Assembly (NCBI GenBank): GCA_018222405.1
Contig: JAAFAI010000001.1
Span: 1-64,000, forward strand
Direction of reading: 5' to 3'
DNA from: Gammaproteobacteria bacterium
Lineage (GTDB): Bacteria; Pseudomonadota; Gammaproteobacteria; Enterobacterales; Alteromonadaceae
Length of the DNA: 64,000 nucleotides
This document shows positions 21,239 through 31,346 of the stretch, piece by piece; the stretch's first letter is position 1, and each line of letters begins with the position of its first letter. The notes beneath the pieces were generated by a model, which was not told the DNA's origin, did not search any database, and saw only the letters and a program-made list of their open reading frames with translations. Position numbers and translations under genes: made by a program.

Positions 21239-22780
21239 ATGCAACTTAATTCCACTGAAATTGCCGAACTGATTAAGAAAAGAATTGCTCAGTTCGATGT
21301 AACCAGTGAAGCACGCAATGAAGGTACTATCGTCGCAGTAACCGACGGTATCATCCGCATTCACGGCCTGGCCGATGTTATGCAGGGTGAAATGATTGAG
21401 CTTCCTGGTGGTCGTTACGCGATTGCACTAAACCTTGAACGAGATTCAGTTGGTGCAGTTGTTATGGGTCCTTACGCGGACCTGCAAGAAGGACAAAAAG
21501 TCCAGTCTACTGGTCGTATCTTGGAAGTACCGGTTGGTCGTTCACTGTTGGGTCGTGTTGTTAACACCCTGGGTGAGCCGATTGATGGAAAAGGTGCTAT
21601 CGACACTGATACTTTCGAGCCAGTTGAAAAAATCGCACCGGGCGTAATCGAGCGTCAGTCAGTTGATCAACCAGTACAAACTGGTTACAAGTCAGTTGAC
21701 TCTATGATTCCAATCGGTCGTGGTCAGCGTGAGCTAATCATCGGTGACCGTCAGACTGGTAAAACGGCGATGGCAATTGATGCCATCATCAACCAGAAAG
21801 GTACGGGCGTTAAATGTGTATACGTAGCGGTTGGTCAAAAAGCCTCTACTATCGCTAACGTGGTACGTAAACTGGAAGAGCACGGCGCACTGGCTCACAC
21901 CATTATTGTTGCTGCTTCTGCTTCTGAGTCTGCTGCCCTGCAATACCTGGCACCATACTCTGGTTGTACTATGGGTGAATACTTCCGCGACCGCGGTGAA
22001 GACGCCCTTATTGTATATGATGATTTGTCTAAGCAAGCTGTTGCTTACCGTCAAATTTCACTGCTGCTGAAACGTCCTCCTGGTCGTGAAGCATATCCTG
22101 GTGACGTATTCTATCTTCACTCACGCTTACTTGAGCGTGCTGCACGGGTTAACGAGCAGTATGTCGAGCGTTTCACTAACGGCGAAGTTAAAGGCCAGAC
22201 TGGTTCATTAACGGCACTGCCTATTATCGAAACGCAAGCGGGTGACGTATCTGCATTCGTACCCACTAACGTAATCTCAATTACGGACGGTCAGATCTTC
22301 TTGGAAACTGACCTGTTCAACGCAGGTATCCGTCCAGCGGTTAACGCTGGTATCTCGGTATCTCGTGTTGGTGGTGCGGCGCAGACTAAAATCGTTAAGA
22401 AGCTGGGCGGTGGTATCCGTTTAGCCCTGGCTCAGTATCGCGAATTGGCGGCATTCTCGCAGTTTGCATCTGACCTTGACGAAGCGACTCGTGCACAGCT
22501 TGAGCACGGTGAGCGCGTTACCGAACTCATGAAACAGAAACAGTACACTCCACTGTCAGTGGCGGATACTGGTGTTTCCCTGTTTGCGGTAGAAAAAGGT
22601 TATCTGAAAGATGTGGAACTGAACAAGATCCTCGATTTCGAAGCGGCCTTACATTCATTCATGAACAGCGATTACGCTGATCTGATGAAGACTATCAATG
22701 AAACAGGTAACTACAACGATGACATTGAGTCTCAGTTGAATGACGCTTTAACGAAATTTAAAGCGACACAAACTTGGTAA
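21239..22780 (+). CDS. atpA: ATP synthase F1 subunit alpha
   Basis: Non-catalytic nucleotide-binding subunit of F1. The 513 residues are the standard length. The P-loop GDRQTGKTA is near 169-177, and the conserved [17 protein letters not shown] and the arginine-bearing [11 protein letters not shown] region (near 375-385) are present. It is codon-usage typical of a highly expressed gene and is followed by a GUAA-loop hairpin before atpG. Confidence 0.99.
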   Translation: MQLNSTEIAELIKKRIAQFDVTSEARNEGTIVAVTDGIIRIHGLADVMQGEMIELPGGRYAIALNLERDSVGAVVMGPYADLQEGQKVQSTGRILEVPVGRSLLGRVVNTLGEPIDGKGAIDTDTFEPVEKIAPGVIERQSVDQPVQTGYKSVDSMIPIGRGQRELIIGDRQTGKTAMAIDAIINQKGTGVKCVYVAVGQKASTIANVVRKLEEHGALAHTIIVAASASESAALQYLAPYSGCTMGEYFRDRGEDALIVYDDLSKQAVAYRQISLLLKRPPGREAYPGDVFYLHSRLLERAARVNEQYVERFTNGEVKGQTGSLTALPIIETQAGDVSAFVPTNVISITDGQIFLETDLFNAGIRPAVNAGISVSRVGGAAQTKIVKKLGGGIRLALAQYRELAAFSQFASDLDEATRAQLEHGERVTELMKQKQYTPLSVADTGVSLFAVEKGYLKDVELNKILDFEAALHSFMNSDYADLMKTINETGNYNDDIESQLNDALTKFKATQTW

Positions 22781-22786
22781 TCAATG

Positions 22787-22808
22787 GCTGGTGGTGTAAA
22801 CCACCAGC
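22787..22808 (+). repeat. GNRA-loop hairpin between atpA and atpG
   Basis: GCTGGTGGT (22787-22795) and ACCACCAGC (22800-22808) form a perfect 9-bp stem closed by a GTAA loop, a GNRA tetraloop in RNA. No T-run follows. It probably stabilises or separates the message ends rather than terminating. Confidence 0.65.
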
Positions 22809-22836
22809 ACCACGTTGAGTAATCGGAGAGATAGTC

Positions 22837-23697
22837 ATGGCCAGCGGTAAAGAGATAAAAGGTAAGATTGGGAGTATCAAAAATACTCAGAAGATTACCA
22901 GTGCGATGGAAATGGTTGCTGCGTCTAAAATGAAAAAGGCGCAGGAACGTATGTCTCATGGACGTCCATACGCACAAAGCATGCTTAAAGTGATTGGTCA
23001 CATTGCTAACGGTAACCTTGAATATCGTCATCCTTATCTGGAAGAGCGTGAAGTCAAGCGCGTTGGTTATATCGTTATTTCTACGGATCGTGGCTTGTGT
23101 GGTGGCTTGAACACCAACGAGTTCAAATTAGTATCGCAACAGGTAAAAGAGTGGCGTGCTAAGGACGTAGAAGTCGATTTTGCTGCGCTGGGTTCGAAAG
23201 CCTGTGCATTCTTCAACCGGTTCGGCGGCAACGTACTTGCGGCAGAGTCTGGTTTAGGGGATGCACCATCGGTAAGCGATATTGTGGGTGTTGTTCGCGT
23301 AATGCTTAAAGCATTCGACGAAGGTAAGCTGGATAAAGTATTCCTGGTTTACAATGACTTCGTGAACACAATGACACAGCAGCCTGTGAGCAATCAGTTA
23401 CTGCCTTTGCCAAAGTCAGAAGACGAAACGTTAAAACATCGCTGGGATTACATTTACGAGCCGGATCCAAAACCTATTTTGGAAGCATTAATGGTTCGTT
23501 ACATTGAATCTCAGGTATATCAGGGCGTAGTTGAAAATGCCGCGTCGGAGCAAGCTGCCCGAATGGTTGCTATGAAAGCCGCAACCGATAACGCAGGCAA
23601 CCTGATTGATGATCTTCAATTGGTATACAACAAAGCGCGTCAGGCCGCAATCACACAAGAAATCAGTGAGATTGTTGGCGGTGCCGCAGCGGTGTAG
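22837..23697 (+). CDS. atpG: ATP synthase F1 subunit gamma
   Basis: Central rotating shaft of F1. The 286 residues have the two terminal helices that form the coiled-coil shaft: the N-terminal [20 protein letters not shown] and [16 protein letters not shown] (residues 2-40), and the C-terminal [20 protein letters not shown] followed by [20 protein letters not shown]. The Rossmann-like middle contains [11 protein letters not shown]. Lengths and order are standard. Confidence 0.98.
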   Translation: MASGKEIKGKIGSIKNTQKITSAMEMVAASKMKKAQERMSHGRPYAQSMLKVIGHIANGNLEYRHPYLEEREVKRVGYIVISTDRGLCGGLNTNEFKLVSQQVKEWRAKDVEVDFAALGSKACAFFNRFGGNVLAAESGLGDAPSVSDIVGVVRVMLKAFDEGKLDKVFLVYNDFVNTMTQQPVSNQLLPLPKSEDETLKHRWDYIYEPDPKPILEALMVRYIESQVYQGVVENAASEQAARMVAMKAATDNAGNLIDDLQLVYNKARQAAITQEISEIVGGAAAV

Positions 23698-23721
23698 GCA
23701 AAGGTTTATAAAAGTTAATGA

Positions 23722-25113
<1,392 letters not shown>

Positions 25114-25126
25114 GCCTGTTTGAGCT

Positions 25127-25156
25127 GACCGGCGCTAATATGCGGCCGGTCTTTTT
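25127..25156 (+). terminator. Terminator-like hairpin between atpD and atpC
   Basis: GACCGGC (25127-25133) pairs with GCCGGTC (25145-25151) and is followed directly by five T residues. It lies inside the operon, 13 bases after the atpD stop, and could reduce transcription into atpC. Leaky termination is an inference. Confidence 0.65.
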
Positions 25157-25191
25157 CAGACAAGGCTTTACGTACCTATCAGGAGGTTATT

Positions 25192-25605
25192 ATGGCAATG
25201 ACAGTTCATCTGGATGTGGTAAGCGCAGAGAAGTCTATCTTTTCTGGTCTCGTTGAAACAATGCAGGTGACAGGAAGCGAAGGTGAACTGGGTATCTACC
25301 CTGGCCACGCGCCTCTGATCACTGCAATTAAGCCTGGCATGGTGCGTTTGGTTAAACAGCACGGTGAAGAAGAAGTTATTTATGTTGCCGGTGGGGTGCT
25401 TGAAGTACAACCTGGTAGCGTAACTGTTCTGGCCGATACGGCAGTAAGAGCAGAAGACTTGGATGAACAAGCTGCTGAAGAAGCTAAACGACGTGCAGAA
25501 GAGCACATCGCCAATCCAGGTGCTGATTTTGATTACGCCGAAGCTGCATTAGAGCTAGCCGAAGCAATTGCCCAGTTACGATTGATTCAAAAACTGCGCA
25601 AGTAA
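25192..25605 (+). CDS. atpC: ATP synthase F1 subunit epsilon
   Basis: Regulatory subunit that couples rotation and inhibits ATP hydrolysis. The 137 residues comprise an N-terminal beta-sandwich ([30 protein letters not shown]) and a C-terminal helical hairpin (about 90-137). An AGGAGG site precedes the ATG. It is the last gene of the operon, separated from atpD by a hairpin with a T-run, and followed by a strong terminator. Confidence 0.98.
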   Translation: MAMTVHLDVVSAEKSIFSGLVETMQVTGSEGELGIYPGHAPLITAIKPGMVRLVKQHGEEEVIYVAGGVLEVQPGSVTVLADTAVRAEDLDEQAAEEAKRRAEEHIANPGADFDYAEAALELAEAIAQLRLIQKLRK

Positions 25606-25624
25606 ATCGTTATAAGCATTAATT

Positions 25625-25652
25625 AAAAACCCGGGCACTGCCCGGGTTTTTT
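25625..25652 (+). terminator. Terminator of the atp operon
   Basis: ACCCGGGC (25629-25636) and GCCCGGGT (25640-25647) form a GC-rich stem with an ACT loop, preceded by an A-tract and followed by six T residues in total. It is a strong bidirectional intrinsic terminator. Confidence 0.95.
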
Positions 25653-25841
25653 ATGTCTGCAACAATATGGAATATCTGAATTGAAATGACAGCTGTATAG
25701 GTATACAGTTGTCTGGTATGTTTAAGGATTATTCAAAGATTGTCATCAAGGCCATACCATCCCTTCAAGGCAAAATGGTATTAGTCCCGGGTGTTGAATA
25801 ATTTGCCTGGTGTAAAACTAATTCAGCAAGGAGATGACTCT

Positions 25842-26264
25842 ATGAGTAACCCCAAGACATTAACCACCCGTTGCCTGTGCGGCGACACTAGCTTAACCGT
25901 TGTACCTAAGTCCCTCGAAATAGGCGCTTGTCATTGTAATACATGCCGAAAGTGGTCGGGCGGCCCGTTTTTGGCTATTGAGTCTGAACAGGTTACTGTG
26001 ACTGGCGACGATGTTGGCTATTACGATTCTTCTGAGTGGGCTGAGCGGGTTTTCTGTCAGCAGTGTGGCACTCATCTCTTTTACAAACTAAAAGACGGTC
26101 ACGCCCGCTATGTGCCCGTTGGGCTGTTTGCTGAACAGCAGGATATGGTGTTGTCTCATCAGATTTTTATCGACAGTAAACCGCACTATTATCATTTTGC
26201 TGAGCAAACAACTAACATGACCGGCGAAGAGGTGTTTGCAGCGGCAGCCGGAGAGCAACCATGA
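25842..26264 (+). CDS. GFA (CENP-V/GFA) family zinc protein
   Basis: Member of the glutathione-dependent formaldehyde-activating-like fold family, most members of which have no proven substrate. The 140 residues carry the zinc ligands: C11-x-C13, C30-x-C32-x2-C35 (CHCNTCRKWSG) and C72-x2-C75 (FCQQCGTHL). The start at 25842 has AAGGAGA 9 bases upstream; a longer in-frame extension to 25791 lacks support. The stop overlaps the next gene's start (ATGA), so the two are translationally coupled, suggesting a small aldehyde- or glutathione-related pair (inference). Confidence 0.88.
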   Translation: MSNPKTLTTRCLCGDTSLTVVPKSLEIGACHCNTCRKWSGGPFLAIESEQVTVTGDDVGYYDSSEWAERVFCQQCGTHLFYKLKDGHARYVPVGLFAEQQDMVLSHQIFIDSKPHYYHFAEQTTNMTGEEVFAAAAGEQP

Positions 26265-26614
26265 CGAAAGACACACTGATTAATTACGTGGAACTGCCTT
26301 GCCGGGACCTGCCCGCTACTAAAGCATTTTTTGCAGCAGTATTTAACTGGACCTTCACCGATTACGGCCCGGCTTACGTTGAGTTTCATGATAAAGGCAT
26401 AGTCGGCGGACTATATCAGTCGGAACTTGCCTCAGTAACTAATAATGGTGCGGCATTGTTGGTATTTTACAGCCCGGACTTAACCACAACTCAACAGGGA
26501 ATAGAGGCCAATGGCGGCGTTATCATAAAGCCGGTATTCGATTTTCCGGGTGGCAGACGCTTTCATTTTACCGAACCAAGCGGCAATGAGTTTGCAGTGT
26601 GGAGCGATAAGTAA
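26261..26614 (+). CDS. VOC (glyoxalase/bleomycin resistance) family protein
   Basis: Metal-dependent enzyme-fold protein of the vicinal oxygen chelate superfamily; substrate unknown. The 117 residues start YVELPCRDLPATKAFFAAVFNWTF, the typical first beta-alpha unit, and end FHFTEPSGNEFAVWSDK with the conserved GNEFAVW terminal strand. It overlaps the GFA gene by 4 bases. The pairing of a GFA and a VOC protein may point to aldehyde or thiol adduct chemistry, which the sequence cannot prove. A long hairpin follows its stop. Confidence 0.85.
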   Translation: MTKDTLINYVELPCRDLPATKAFFAAVFNWTFTDYGPAYVEFHDKGIVGGLYQSELASVTNNGAALLVFYSPDLTTTQQGIEANGGVIIKPVFDFPGGRRFHFTEPSGNEFAVWSDK

Positions 26615-26652
26615 ACGCTTTCGTAAAAGCTACCATCACGGTGCTGCATAGG

Positions 26653-26695
26653 GTAATGTATTGCGTTGCATTTACTTTGCAGCGTAATACATTAC
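26653..26695. repeat. 18-bp-arm hairpin after the VOC gene
   Basis: GTAATGTATTGCGTTGCA (26653-26670) and TGCAGCGTAATACATTAC (26678-26695) pair over 18 positions, with two mismatches that become G-U wobbles in RNA and a 7-base loop. It lies 38 bases after the VOC stop and 16 bases before the next gene. It could be an RNA terminator lacking a T-run or a DNA operator for the membrane-protein gene. Confidence 0.6.
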
Positions 26696-26711
26696 TTAGT
26701 TTAGAAAGCAG

Positions 26712-27656
26712 ATGAAAAATAACAAAAACGCAGTGCTGCATGTCTGGATGTTGCCGCTTCTGTTTGTCTTAGCCTGTTTTACCGCCTGTTACCTGGCCGG
26801 GTCGTTGGATTACCGGAGCATCATAGACGAACGCTCCCAGCGTGATTTTAACGCGGCGCTGGGTATGCCCCTGATCATCGGTTATTTATGGCTGGCATTG
26901 CGGATATTACATCGTCGGTCCGGAAAACGGATAGCCGATTTCCTGGTCCAGACCAACCAACTGCCGCAATACCGCCAGCACATGAAAATGCTGGAAAAAA
27001 AGCTGATCCATCATATTATTCTGGCTGCGACGCTGTCTATTGCTATTACCCTGGTGTATCTGATCAGCGAAGACCTTCTGGCCTTTAATCAGCCATTTTC
27101 AGTGCTGTTACTTAATGTTATCGCCGTGCCTTTCTGGTTTTTCCTGTTTTTGTTCCTGATGCAATCAGCGTCATTCACACGTTATCTGTATAATCGCTTG
27201 GTGCTACCGAATATCCACCGGCACTTTTGCTACTGCAAGCCCATTTGTGACCTGGGTGTCAGCAATGTGATATTTTCGCTGTTTATGTTGCTGTTGATAC
27301 CTGTGTTCTGGCTCGGCAAATCAGTGCCAGTTATAGATGGTTTAATCCTGTCAGCGGCGACGGCATTTATGATCGTTCTGCTGTTTCTGCCAGTATTCAA
27401 AACAGTTTATCTGATGCGTAAGCATCGCAACCAGAGTATTCAGCAAATAGAAGGGCAGCTTGCCAGTCTGATTATGAAGGGCAGAGATAACCCCGGAGCG
27501 AATTCGGGAGAGGTGTTGTACAAACTTAATCAGCAGCTCGAAGACTTAAGACAACATCGTTGCTGGCCAAAAGATGGCCTTGTAAATACGAAAGTTTTTA
27601 TTATGTCGACCGGTCTACCTTGCTGCTTTTTAGTGCTCATCTGGTGGTTAATTTAG
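26712..27656 (+). CDS. Unknown multi-pass membrane protein
   Basis: I do not recognise a family. The 314 residues contain about seven hydrophobic spans, near 12-34, 46-66, 100-122, 130-152, 185-207, 214-236 and 295-313. A charged cytoplasmic-type segment at about 240-292 contains QQIEGQLASLIMKGRDN and KLNQQLEDLRQHRC, which looks helical. The start ATG has no strong ribosome-binding site; AAAGCAG lies near it. A GST gene follows after 13 bases, so the two are probably co-transcribed. The long hairpin just upstream may control them. Confidence 0.7.
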   Translation: MKNNKNAVLHVWMLPLLFVLACFTACYLAGSLDYRSIIDERSQRDFNAALGMPLIIGYLWLALRILHRRSGKRIADFLVQTNQLPQYRQHMKMLEKKLIHHIILAATLSIAITLVYLISEDLLAFNQPFSVLLLNVIAVPFWFFLFLFLMQSASFTRYLYNRLVLPNIHRHFCYCKPICDLGVSNVIFSLFMLLLIPVFWLGKSVPVIDGLILSAATAFMIVLLFLPVFKTVYLMRKHRNQSIQQIEGQLASLIMKGRDNPGANSGEVLYKLNQQLEDLRQHRCWPKDGLVNTKVFIMSTGLPCCFLVLIWWLI

Positions 27657-27669
27657 GGAAGTCGTTAAA

Positions 27670-28275
27670 ATGAAAGTGTATGGTGACAGCCGCTCGGGCA
27701 ACTGTTACAAAATTCAGTTGCTGTTAGGATTATTGGGCAAGCAGTGCGAATGGAAAGAAGTTGATATTTTAAACGGAGAAACGCATACCGATGCGTTTAT
27801 ACAGCTTAATCCGGTCGGCAAGATCCCGTTGCTCGAACTCAGTGATGGCCGATGCCTGAGCGAGTCAAATGCTATTCTGAATTATCTCGCCGCGGGTAGC
27901 GCGTTTATTCCCTCCACCGAATTTGAACTGGCTAAAATGCTGCAGTGGCAGTTCTTTGAACAATACAGTCATGAGCCTGCCATTGCAGTTGCGCGCTTTA
28001 TTAACATATATCTTGGTCTTCCTGCTGAGCGCCAGCAAGAATATGAGCTAAAGCAACAGGCCGGTCATAAAGCCTTAGCTGTGATGGAACATCAGCTGAT
28101 GCAAACGGTTTTCCTGATTGGCGATCAGATGACTCTGGCTGATATATCGCTGTACGCCTATACCCACGTGTCTCATGAGGCCGGCATTATGCTTGACGAG
28201 TATCCGGCTATTCGCCGTTGGTTGTCGATGGTAGAAGAGCATCGCGGCTACATGCCAATGCAGAACAAAGACTAA
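27670..28275 (+). CDS. Glutathione S-transferase family protein
   Basis: Cytosolic GST with an N-terminal thioredoxin-like domain (residues 1-78: MKVYGDSRSGNCYKIQLLL, then NPVGKIPLLEL with the cis-proline, then SESNAILNYLA, the glutathione gamma-Glu-binding Glu-Ser) and an all-helical C-terminal domain (about 85-201, with LADISLYAY). Ser or Cys in DSRSGNC could be the catalytic residue. The 201 residues are normal. It lies directly after the unknown membrane protein; its substrate cannot be inferred. Confidence 0.92.
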   Translation: MKVYGDSRSGNCYKIQLLLGLLGKQCEWKEVDILNGETHTDAFIQLNPVGKIPLLELSDGRCLSESNAILNYLAAGSAFIPSTEFELAKMLQWQFFEQYSHEPAIAVARFINIYLGLPAERQQEYELKQQAGHKALAVMEHQLMQTVFLIGDQMTLADISLYAYTHVSHEAGIMLDEYPAIRRWLSMVEEHRGYMPMQNKD

Positions 28276-28285
28276 TTGATCGGCA

Positions 28286-28867
28286 TTAATCCCGCCGCGG
28301 GAGGAAACGCTGCCATTGGCTGGTAAAGGTATTGAGCAAGCTTAGCAGTGGTGCGGGGTCGAGCTGTTCTACAGACTCCAGGGTATAGGCCACTGCCTCC
28401 AACGTTGAAAAGCTGTATTCGAGATCTGAACTGCGAATTGTATACTGACCACTCTGGTGTAGCGGCAACTTATAAAACGGATACCGATTTAGCCAGGCAT
28501 TGTTCTGCCAGATACCGTAAGCCTGCTTCCAACTGGCATCAATAAAAATCGCGCGCTTGATGCGAGCAGAAGTATTTTCAGCTTCGAGGGACAACTCGGT
28601 ACTTTGCTCAGCAGGATAAAACACCGCCGTTGGTTTCGGATCGGCCGCCAAGAATTGCTCAAGCTCGATAAAATCGCCAGCCTTTTTGCCTTTCAGAACG
28701 GTGATATTTGCCAGCGCCAGACTAAGCAGCCGTACCGTGTTTTTAGCATGCAGTGATTCTTTGGGATGTTGCAGGATGATCACTTCGGTATTATTAGTAA
28801 TCGGTTGAACTGCATTGCAGAGGCAGGTTTGAACAGGGTAACCACAATTAGGGCATTGTTTGCGCAT
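28286..28867 (-). CDS. DTW-domain tRNA-uridine aminocarboxypropyltransferase
   Basis: Family of TapT/YfiP enzymes that install the acp group on uridine (position 47 in E. coli tRNA) using SAM. The 193 residues begin MRKQCPNCGYPVQTCLCNAV, a zinc-binding-like Cys cluster (C5, C8, C15, C17). Next come HPKESLHAKNTVRLLSLAL and PAEQST, then the signature ASWKQAYGIWQNN with D-A-S-W in place of the eponymous DGTW. A longer reading frame to 28957 exists but would start inside the divergent gene and adds no conserved sequence. The chosen ATG overlaps the start codon of the alkyltransferase-like gene within a single CATG. Confidence 0.88.
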   Translation of the reverse strand: MRKQCPNCGYPVQTCLCNAVQPITNNTEVIILQHPKESLHAKNTVRLLSLALANITVLKGKKAGDFIELEQFLAADPKPTAVFYPAEQSTELSLEAENTSARIKRAIFIDASWKQAYGIWQNNAWLNRYPFYKLPLHQSGQYTIRSSDLEYSFSTLEAVAYTLESVEQLDPAPLLSLLNTFTSQWQRFLPRRD

Positions 28868-29240
28868 GACTAAACAGGAGTCGACTGGTACAGATGGCCA
28901 TAAGCTTACCCCAGCGGAGCGCATTTGGCACACCGTAGGGCTCATTCCGGAGGGCAATGTGGCGTCTTACGGAAAAATTGCCGATTTAGCAGGGCTACCA
29001 GGACGTGCCCGCTATGTCGGGTATTGTTTGCGCAATGTACCCGCCTCTCTTACACTACCCTGGCACCGTGTATTACGCAGCAATGGGCAGATTGCCTTTG
29101 AGGCCGGTACGCCACAAGCCCTTACCCAATGTGAGCTGCTGGCAGATGAACAGGTACTGGTGCAGAATAACCGGGTAAATCTCAAGCTGTATGGCTGGGA
29201 GCCGGGGCTGGATGTAATGCTGCATCAGTTAGCATTTTAA
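28866..29240 (+). CDS. Alkyltransferase-like protein (ATL, MGMT-fold)
   Basis: DNA-binding protein related to O6-methylguanine methyltransferase but without the acceptor cysteine: the usual PCHRV reads PWHRV (W66), the hallmark of ATL proteins, which recognise O6-alkylguanine and hand it to nucleotide excision repair. The 124 residues contain IPEGNVASYGKIADLAGLPG (28-47) and the arginine-finger region ARYVGYCLRNVP (48-59). The ATG at 28866 shares bases with the opposite-strand start of the DTW gene, and neither gene has a good Shine-Dalgarno sequence, so leaderless or weak initiation is possible. An HD-GYP gene follows 25 bases after its stop. Confidence 0.9.
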   Translation: MTKQESTGTDGHKLTPAERIWHTVGLIPEGNVASYGKIADLAGLPGRARYVGYCLRNVPASLTLPWHRVLRSNGQIAFEAGTPQALTQCELLADEQVLVQNNRVNLKLYGWEPGLDVMLHQLAF

Positions 29241-29265
29241 TGTCTTCTCTCTGAGCAAGGAACTT

Positions 29266-30444
29266 ATGGCATCGTTAACAATAGCAATTGACCAGCTGGA
29301 AGTCGGCATGTATGTGCTGCAGATTGCTGAGCAAAAAGCCGGAACGGTGCAAATAAAAACCCGTGGCCGGGTAACCAGTCAGGCAATTATTGACCAGTTA
29401 AAGCACAAGGGCATCAAGCGGTTAATTATTGATACCGACCTGTCCTCCCACGCCGCAAAACCAAAAGCCAGCGAACAAAGGCAACCTGAGCTGGATACCC
29501 GAGTACCGCTTGCCGCGGAACTGGTTAAAGCGGAAAGCTTGTACCAGCAGGGAATTGTCCTGCAGAAAAGCCTGTATGATGCCGTTCAGGAAGGCACACC
29601 TTTTGACGATTTTGTGCCGGCAGAATTTGCCCGGGCACTGGTGGGCTCACTGGATAGAAACCCGGATGCGTTGTTATTGCTTTCCCGGATCTGCGAGAAA
29701 GACACTTATTTACTCGAGCACTCCCTGAACGTTGGCATTTTATCAGCGCACTTTGCCCGTTCCCTGGGAATGTCTCAGCCCGAAATTGAAGCGGCTGCCT
29801 ACAGTGGGCTGCTTCACGATCTGGGCAAAATCAAAATCCCTGATGAAATTCTGCATAAACCCGGCCGGTTAACAGAAGATGAAATGGACGTGATGAAAAA
29901 ACACGTTGAGTACGGGGTTGAATTCTTGTCTGCCATGAAGTTAGATCCCGGCCTGATAAAAGTTGTCAGTGAGCACCACGAGCGACTCGACGGCCTGGGA
30001 TACCCCTATCGCCTGAGTGGCGAGGAAATATCGTATAACGGCCGAATACTGGCCATTACAGACATGTACGATGCACTAACGGCCGACCGTTGTTACAAAG
30101 CCGGTATGCCGAGCCAGAAAGCCTTGCAGATCCTGATGAAAGATAGCGAAACCAAGTTGGATGCCACCTTACTGCAGCAATTTATTAAATGCATGGGCAT
30201 TTATCCTCTGGGTTCTCTGGTTGAGTTATCCAATCAACGGGTGGCGATGGTAATGCATCAAAATGAGCATCAGCCCCTGCGACCCGTGGTTAAAACTTTC
30301 TATTCCATTAGCGGCGGGCATTACATAACGCCTAAAGACGTCGATCTCAGTAAGGATTTGCAAATCAATATTGTAAAAGCCGTCACCCCGGCGCAATACA
30401 ATATTGATATTAACCGCTTCTTTAAAGAGTCAATCATGGTTTAA
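29266..30444 (+). CDS. HD-GYP domain protein, probable cyclic di-GMP phosphodiesterase
   Basis: Cytosolic hydrolase likely degrading cyclic di-GMP. Of 392 residues, the N-terminal part (1-about 70, IDQLEVGMYVLQI... IIDQLKHKGIKRLIIDTD) matches DUF3391, found in front of HD-GYP domains. The catalytic HD pair is at about 184-185 in LLHDLGKIKIPDEIL, followed by HHERLDGLGYP near 238-248 carrying the GYP motif, and ITDMYDALTADRCYK near 264-278. The motifs look intact. No membrane or sensory PAS domain is seen. The protein could set motility or biofilm state; the chemoreceptor nearby is a separate gene. Confidence 0.92.
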   Translation: MASLTIAIDQLEVGMYVLQIAEQKAGTVQIKTRGRVTSQAIIDQLKHKGIKRLIIDTDLSSHAAKPKASEQRQPELDTRVPLAAELVKAESLYQQGIVLQKSLYDAVQEGTPFDDFVPAEFARALVGSLDRNPDALLLLSRICEKDTYLLEHSLNVGILSAHFARSLGMSQPEIEAAAYSGLLHDLGKIKIPDEILHKPGRLTEDEMDVMKKHVEYGVEFLSAMKLDPGLIKVVSEHHERLDGLGYPYRLSGEEISYNGRILAITDMYDALTADRCYKAGMPSQKALQILMKDSETKLDATLLQQFIKCMGIYPLGSLVELSNQRVAMVMHQNEHQPLRPVVKTFYSISGGHYITPKDVDLSKDLQINIVKAVTPAQYNIDINRFFKESIMV

Positions 30445-30677
30445 AAGCCGGTGTTGCAATTTAGAAACAGCTGAATGTGTAAACATTGCAATTCTTGCAT
30501 TGAGTAGTCGCTGAAATTACTGCCGCATTAGCTCTCTTCCACTCGCCCCTAAACCTTCGCAACTCCCTGTTATCTATACCTGTGCGGCGAATTCATCTGA
30601 CGTTCATGAATCTCAAGCTATTGTTGGAACAGGATTTGCTCCCGTCACATTGTATACGTAAGTTATCTGAGGAAATT

Positions 30678-31307
30678 ATGAAAAAGCTATTATTAGTGTG
30701 TGCCGTTTCTGCTGCTATTTCTTTAACCGGTTGTGCAAACAGTAACAACACCCAGCGAGGGGCAGCCATCGGTGCAGTTGCAGGTGCTATCCTTGGCAAG
30801 GCGACAGGCGACCATGATAAAAAACGTTACGCCTGGGGTGCAGTGGTCGGTGCCATTGCCGGCGGTGCCATTGGTAACTACATGGATAAACAGGAAGAAG
30901 CGTTGCGTGAAGAGCTGGCTGATACCGGCGTGGATATCGTTCGTGAGGGGGACACACTGCGCCTTATCATGCCGGGCGATATCACCTTTGCGACTGACTC
31001 ATCGGCCATAAGTCCTAATTTTAATCCGGTACTCAATGATGTGGCGCTGGTGATTAATAAGTTCGAGAAAACGGTATTAATGATCGAGGGCCACACTGAT
31101 GATACAGGCGCTGAAGATTACAATCAGGCGTTATCGGAACGTCGCGCCAATGCCGTTAAAAACCTGCTGGTATCGTACAATGTAAACAGCCAGCGTATCA
31201 CTACTGTTGGTATGGGGGAGTTTCAGCCTAAGGTGCCCAACACCTCTGCCGCGAATCGTCAGCTGAATCGTCGTGTTGAGCTGTCTATTCAGCCTATTAC
31301 TAATTAA
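30678..31307 (+). CDS. OmpA-family lipoprotein (YiaD-like)
   Basis: Outer-membrane-anchored, peptidoglycan-binding lipoprotein. The 209 residues start with a lipoprotein signal peptide (MKKLLLVCAVSAAISLTGC, lipobox LTGC with Cys19). A glycine-rich, hydrophobic GAAIGAVAGAILGKATG and AVVGAIAGGAIGNYM region (about 29-74) follows. The C-terminal OmpA domain carries the peptidoglycan-binding signature IEGHTDDTGAEDYNQALSERRA (near 136-157) and TVGMGEFQPKVPN. The start at 30678 has GAGGA upstream; a longer in-frame extension is unlikely because it would bury the signal peptide. Confidence 0.95.
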   Translation: MKKLLLVCAVSAAISLTGCANSNNTQRGAAIGAVAGAILGKATGDHDKKRYAWGAVVGAIAGGAIGNYMDKQEEALREELADTGVDIVREGDTLRLIMPGDITFATDSSAISPNFNPVLNDVALVINKFEKTVLMIEGHTDDTGAEDYNQALSERRANAVKNLLVSYNVNSQRITTVGMGEFQPKVPNTSAANRQLNRRVELSIQPITN

Positions 31308-31320
31308 TCGTGAGTCATTT

Positions 31321-31342
31321 GACCCGCCTCAACCGGCGGGTC
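31321..31342. terminator. Hairpin between convergent genes
   Basis: GACCCGCC (31321-31328) and GGCGGGTC (31335-31342) form a perfect 8-bp stem with a 6-base loop, between the ends of two convergent genes. T-tracts are poor on both sides, so termination strength is uncertain. Confidence 0.6.
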
Positions 31343-31346
31343 TTGC

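Noticed and set aside
30582-30677. Extension of the OmpA-family lipoprotein to 30582
   Set aside because: Would place 32 residues before a clear lipoprotein signal peptide with its own ribosome-binding site.
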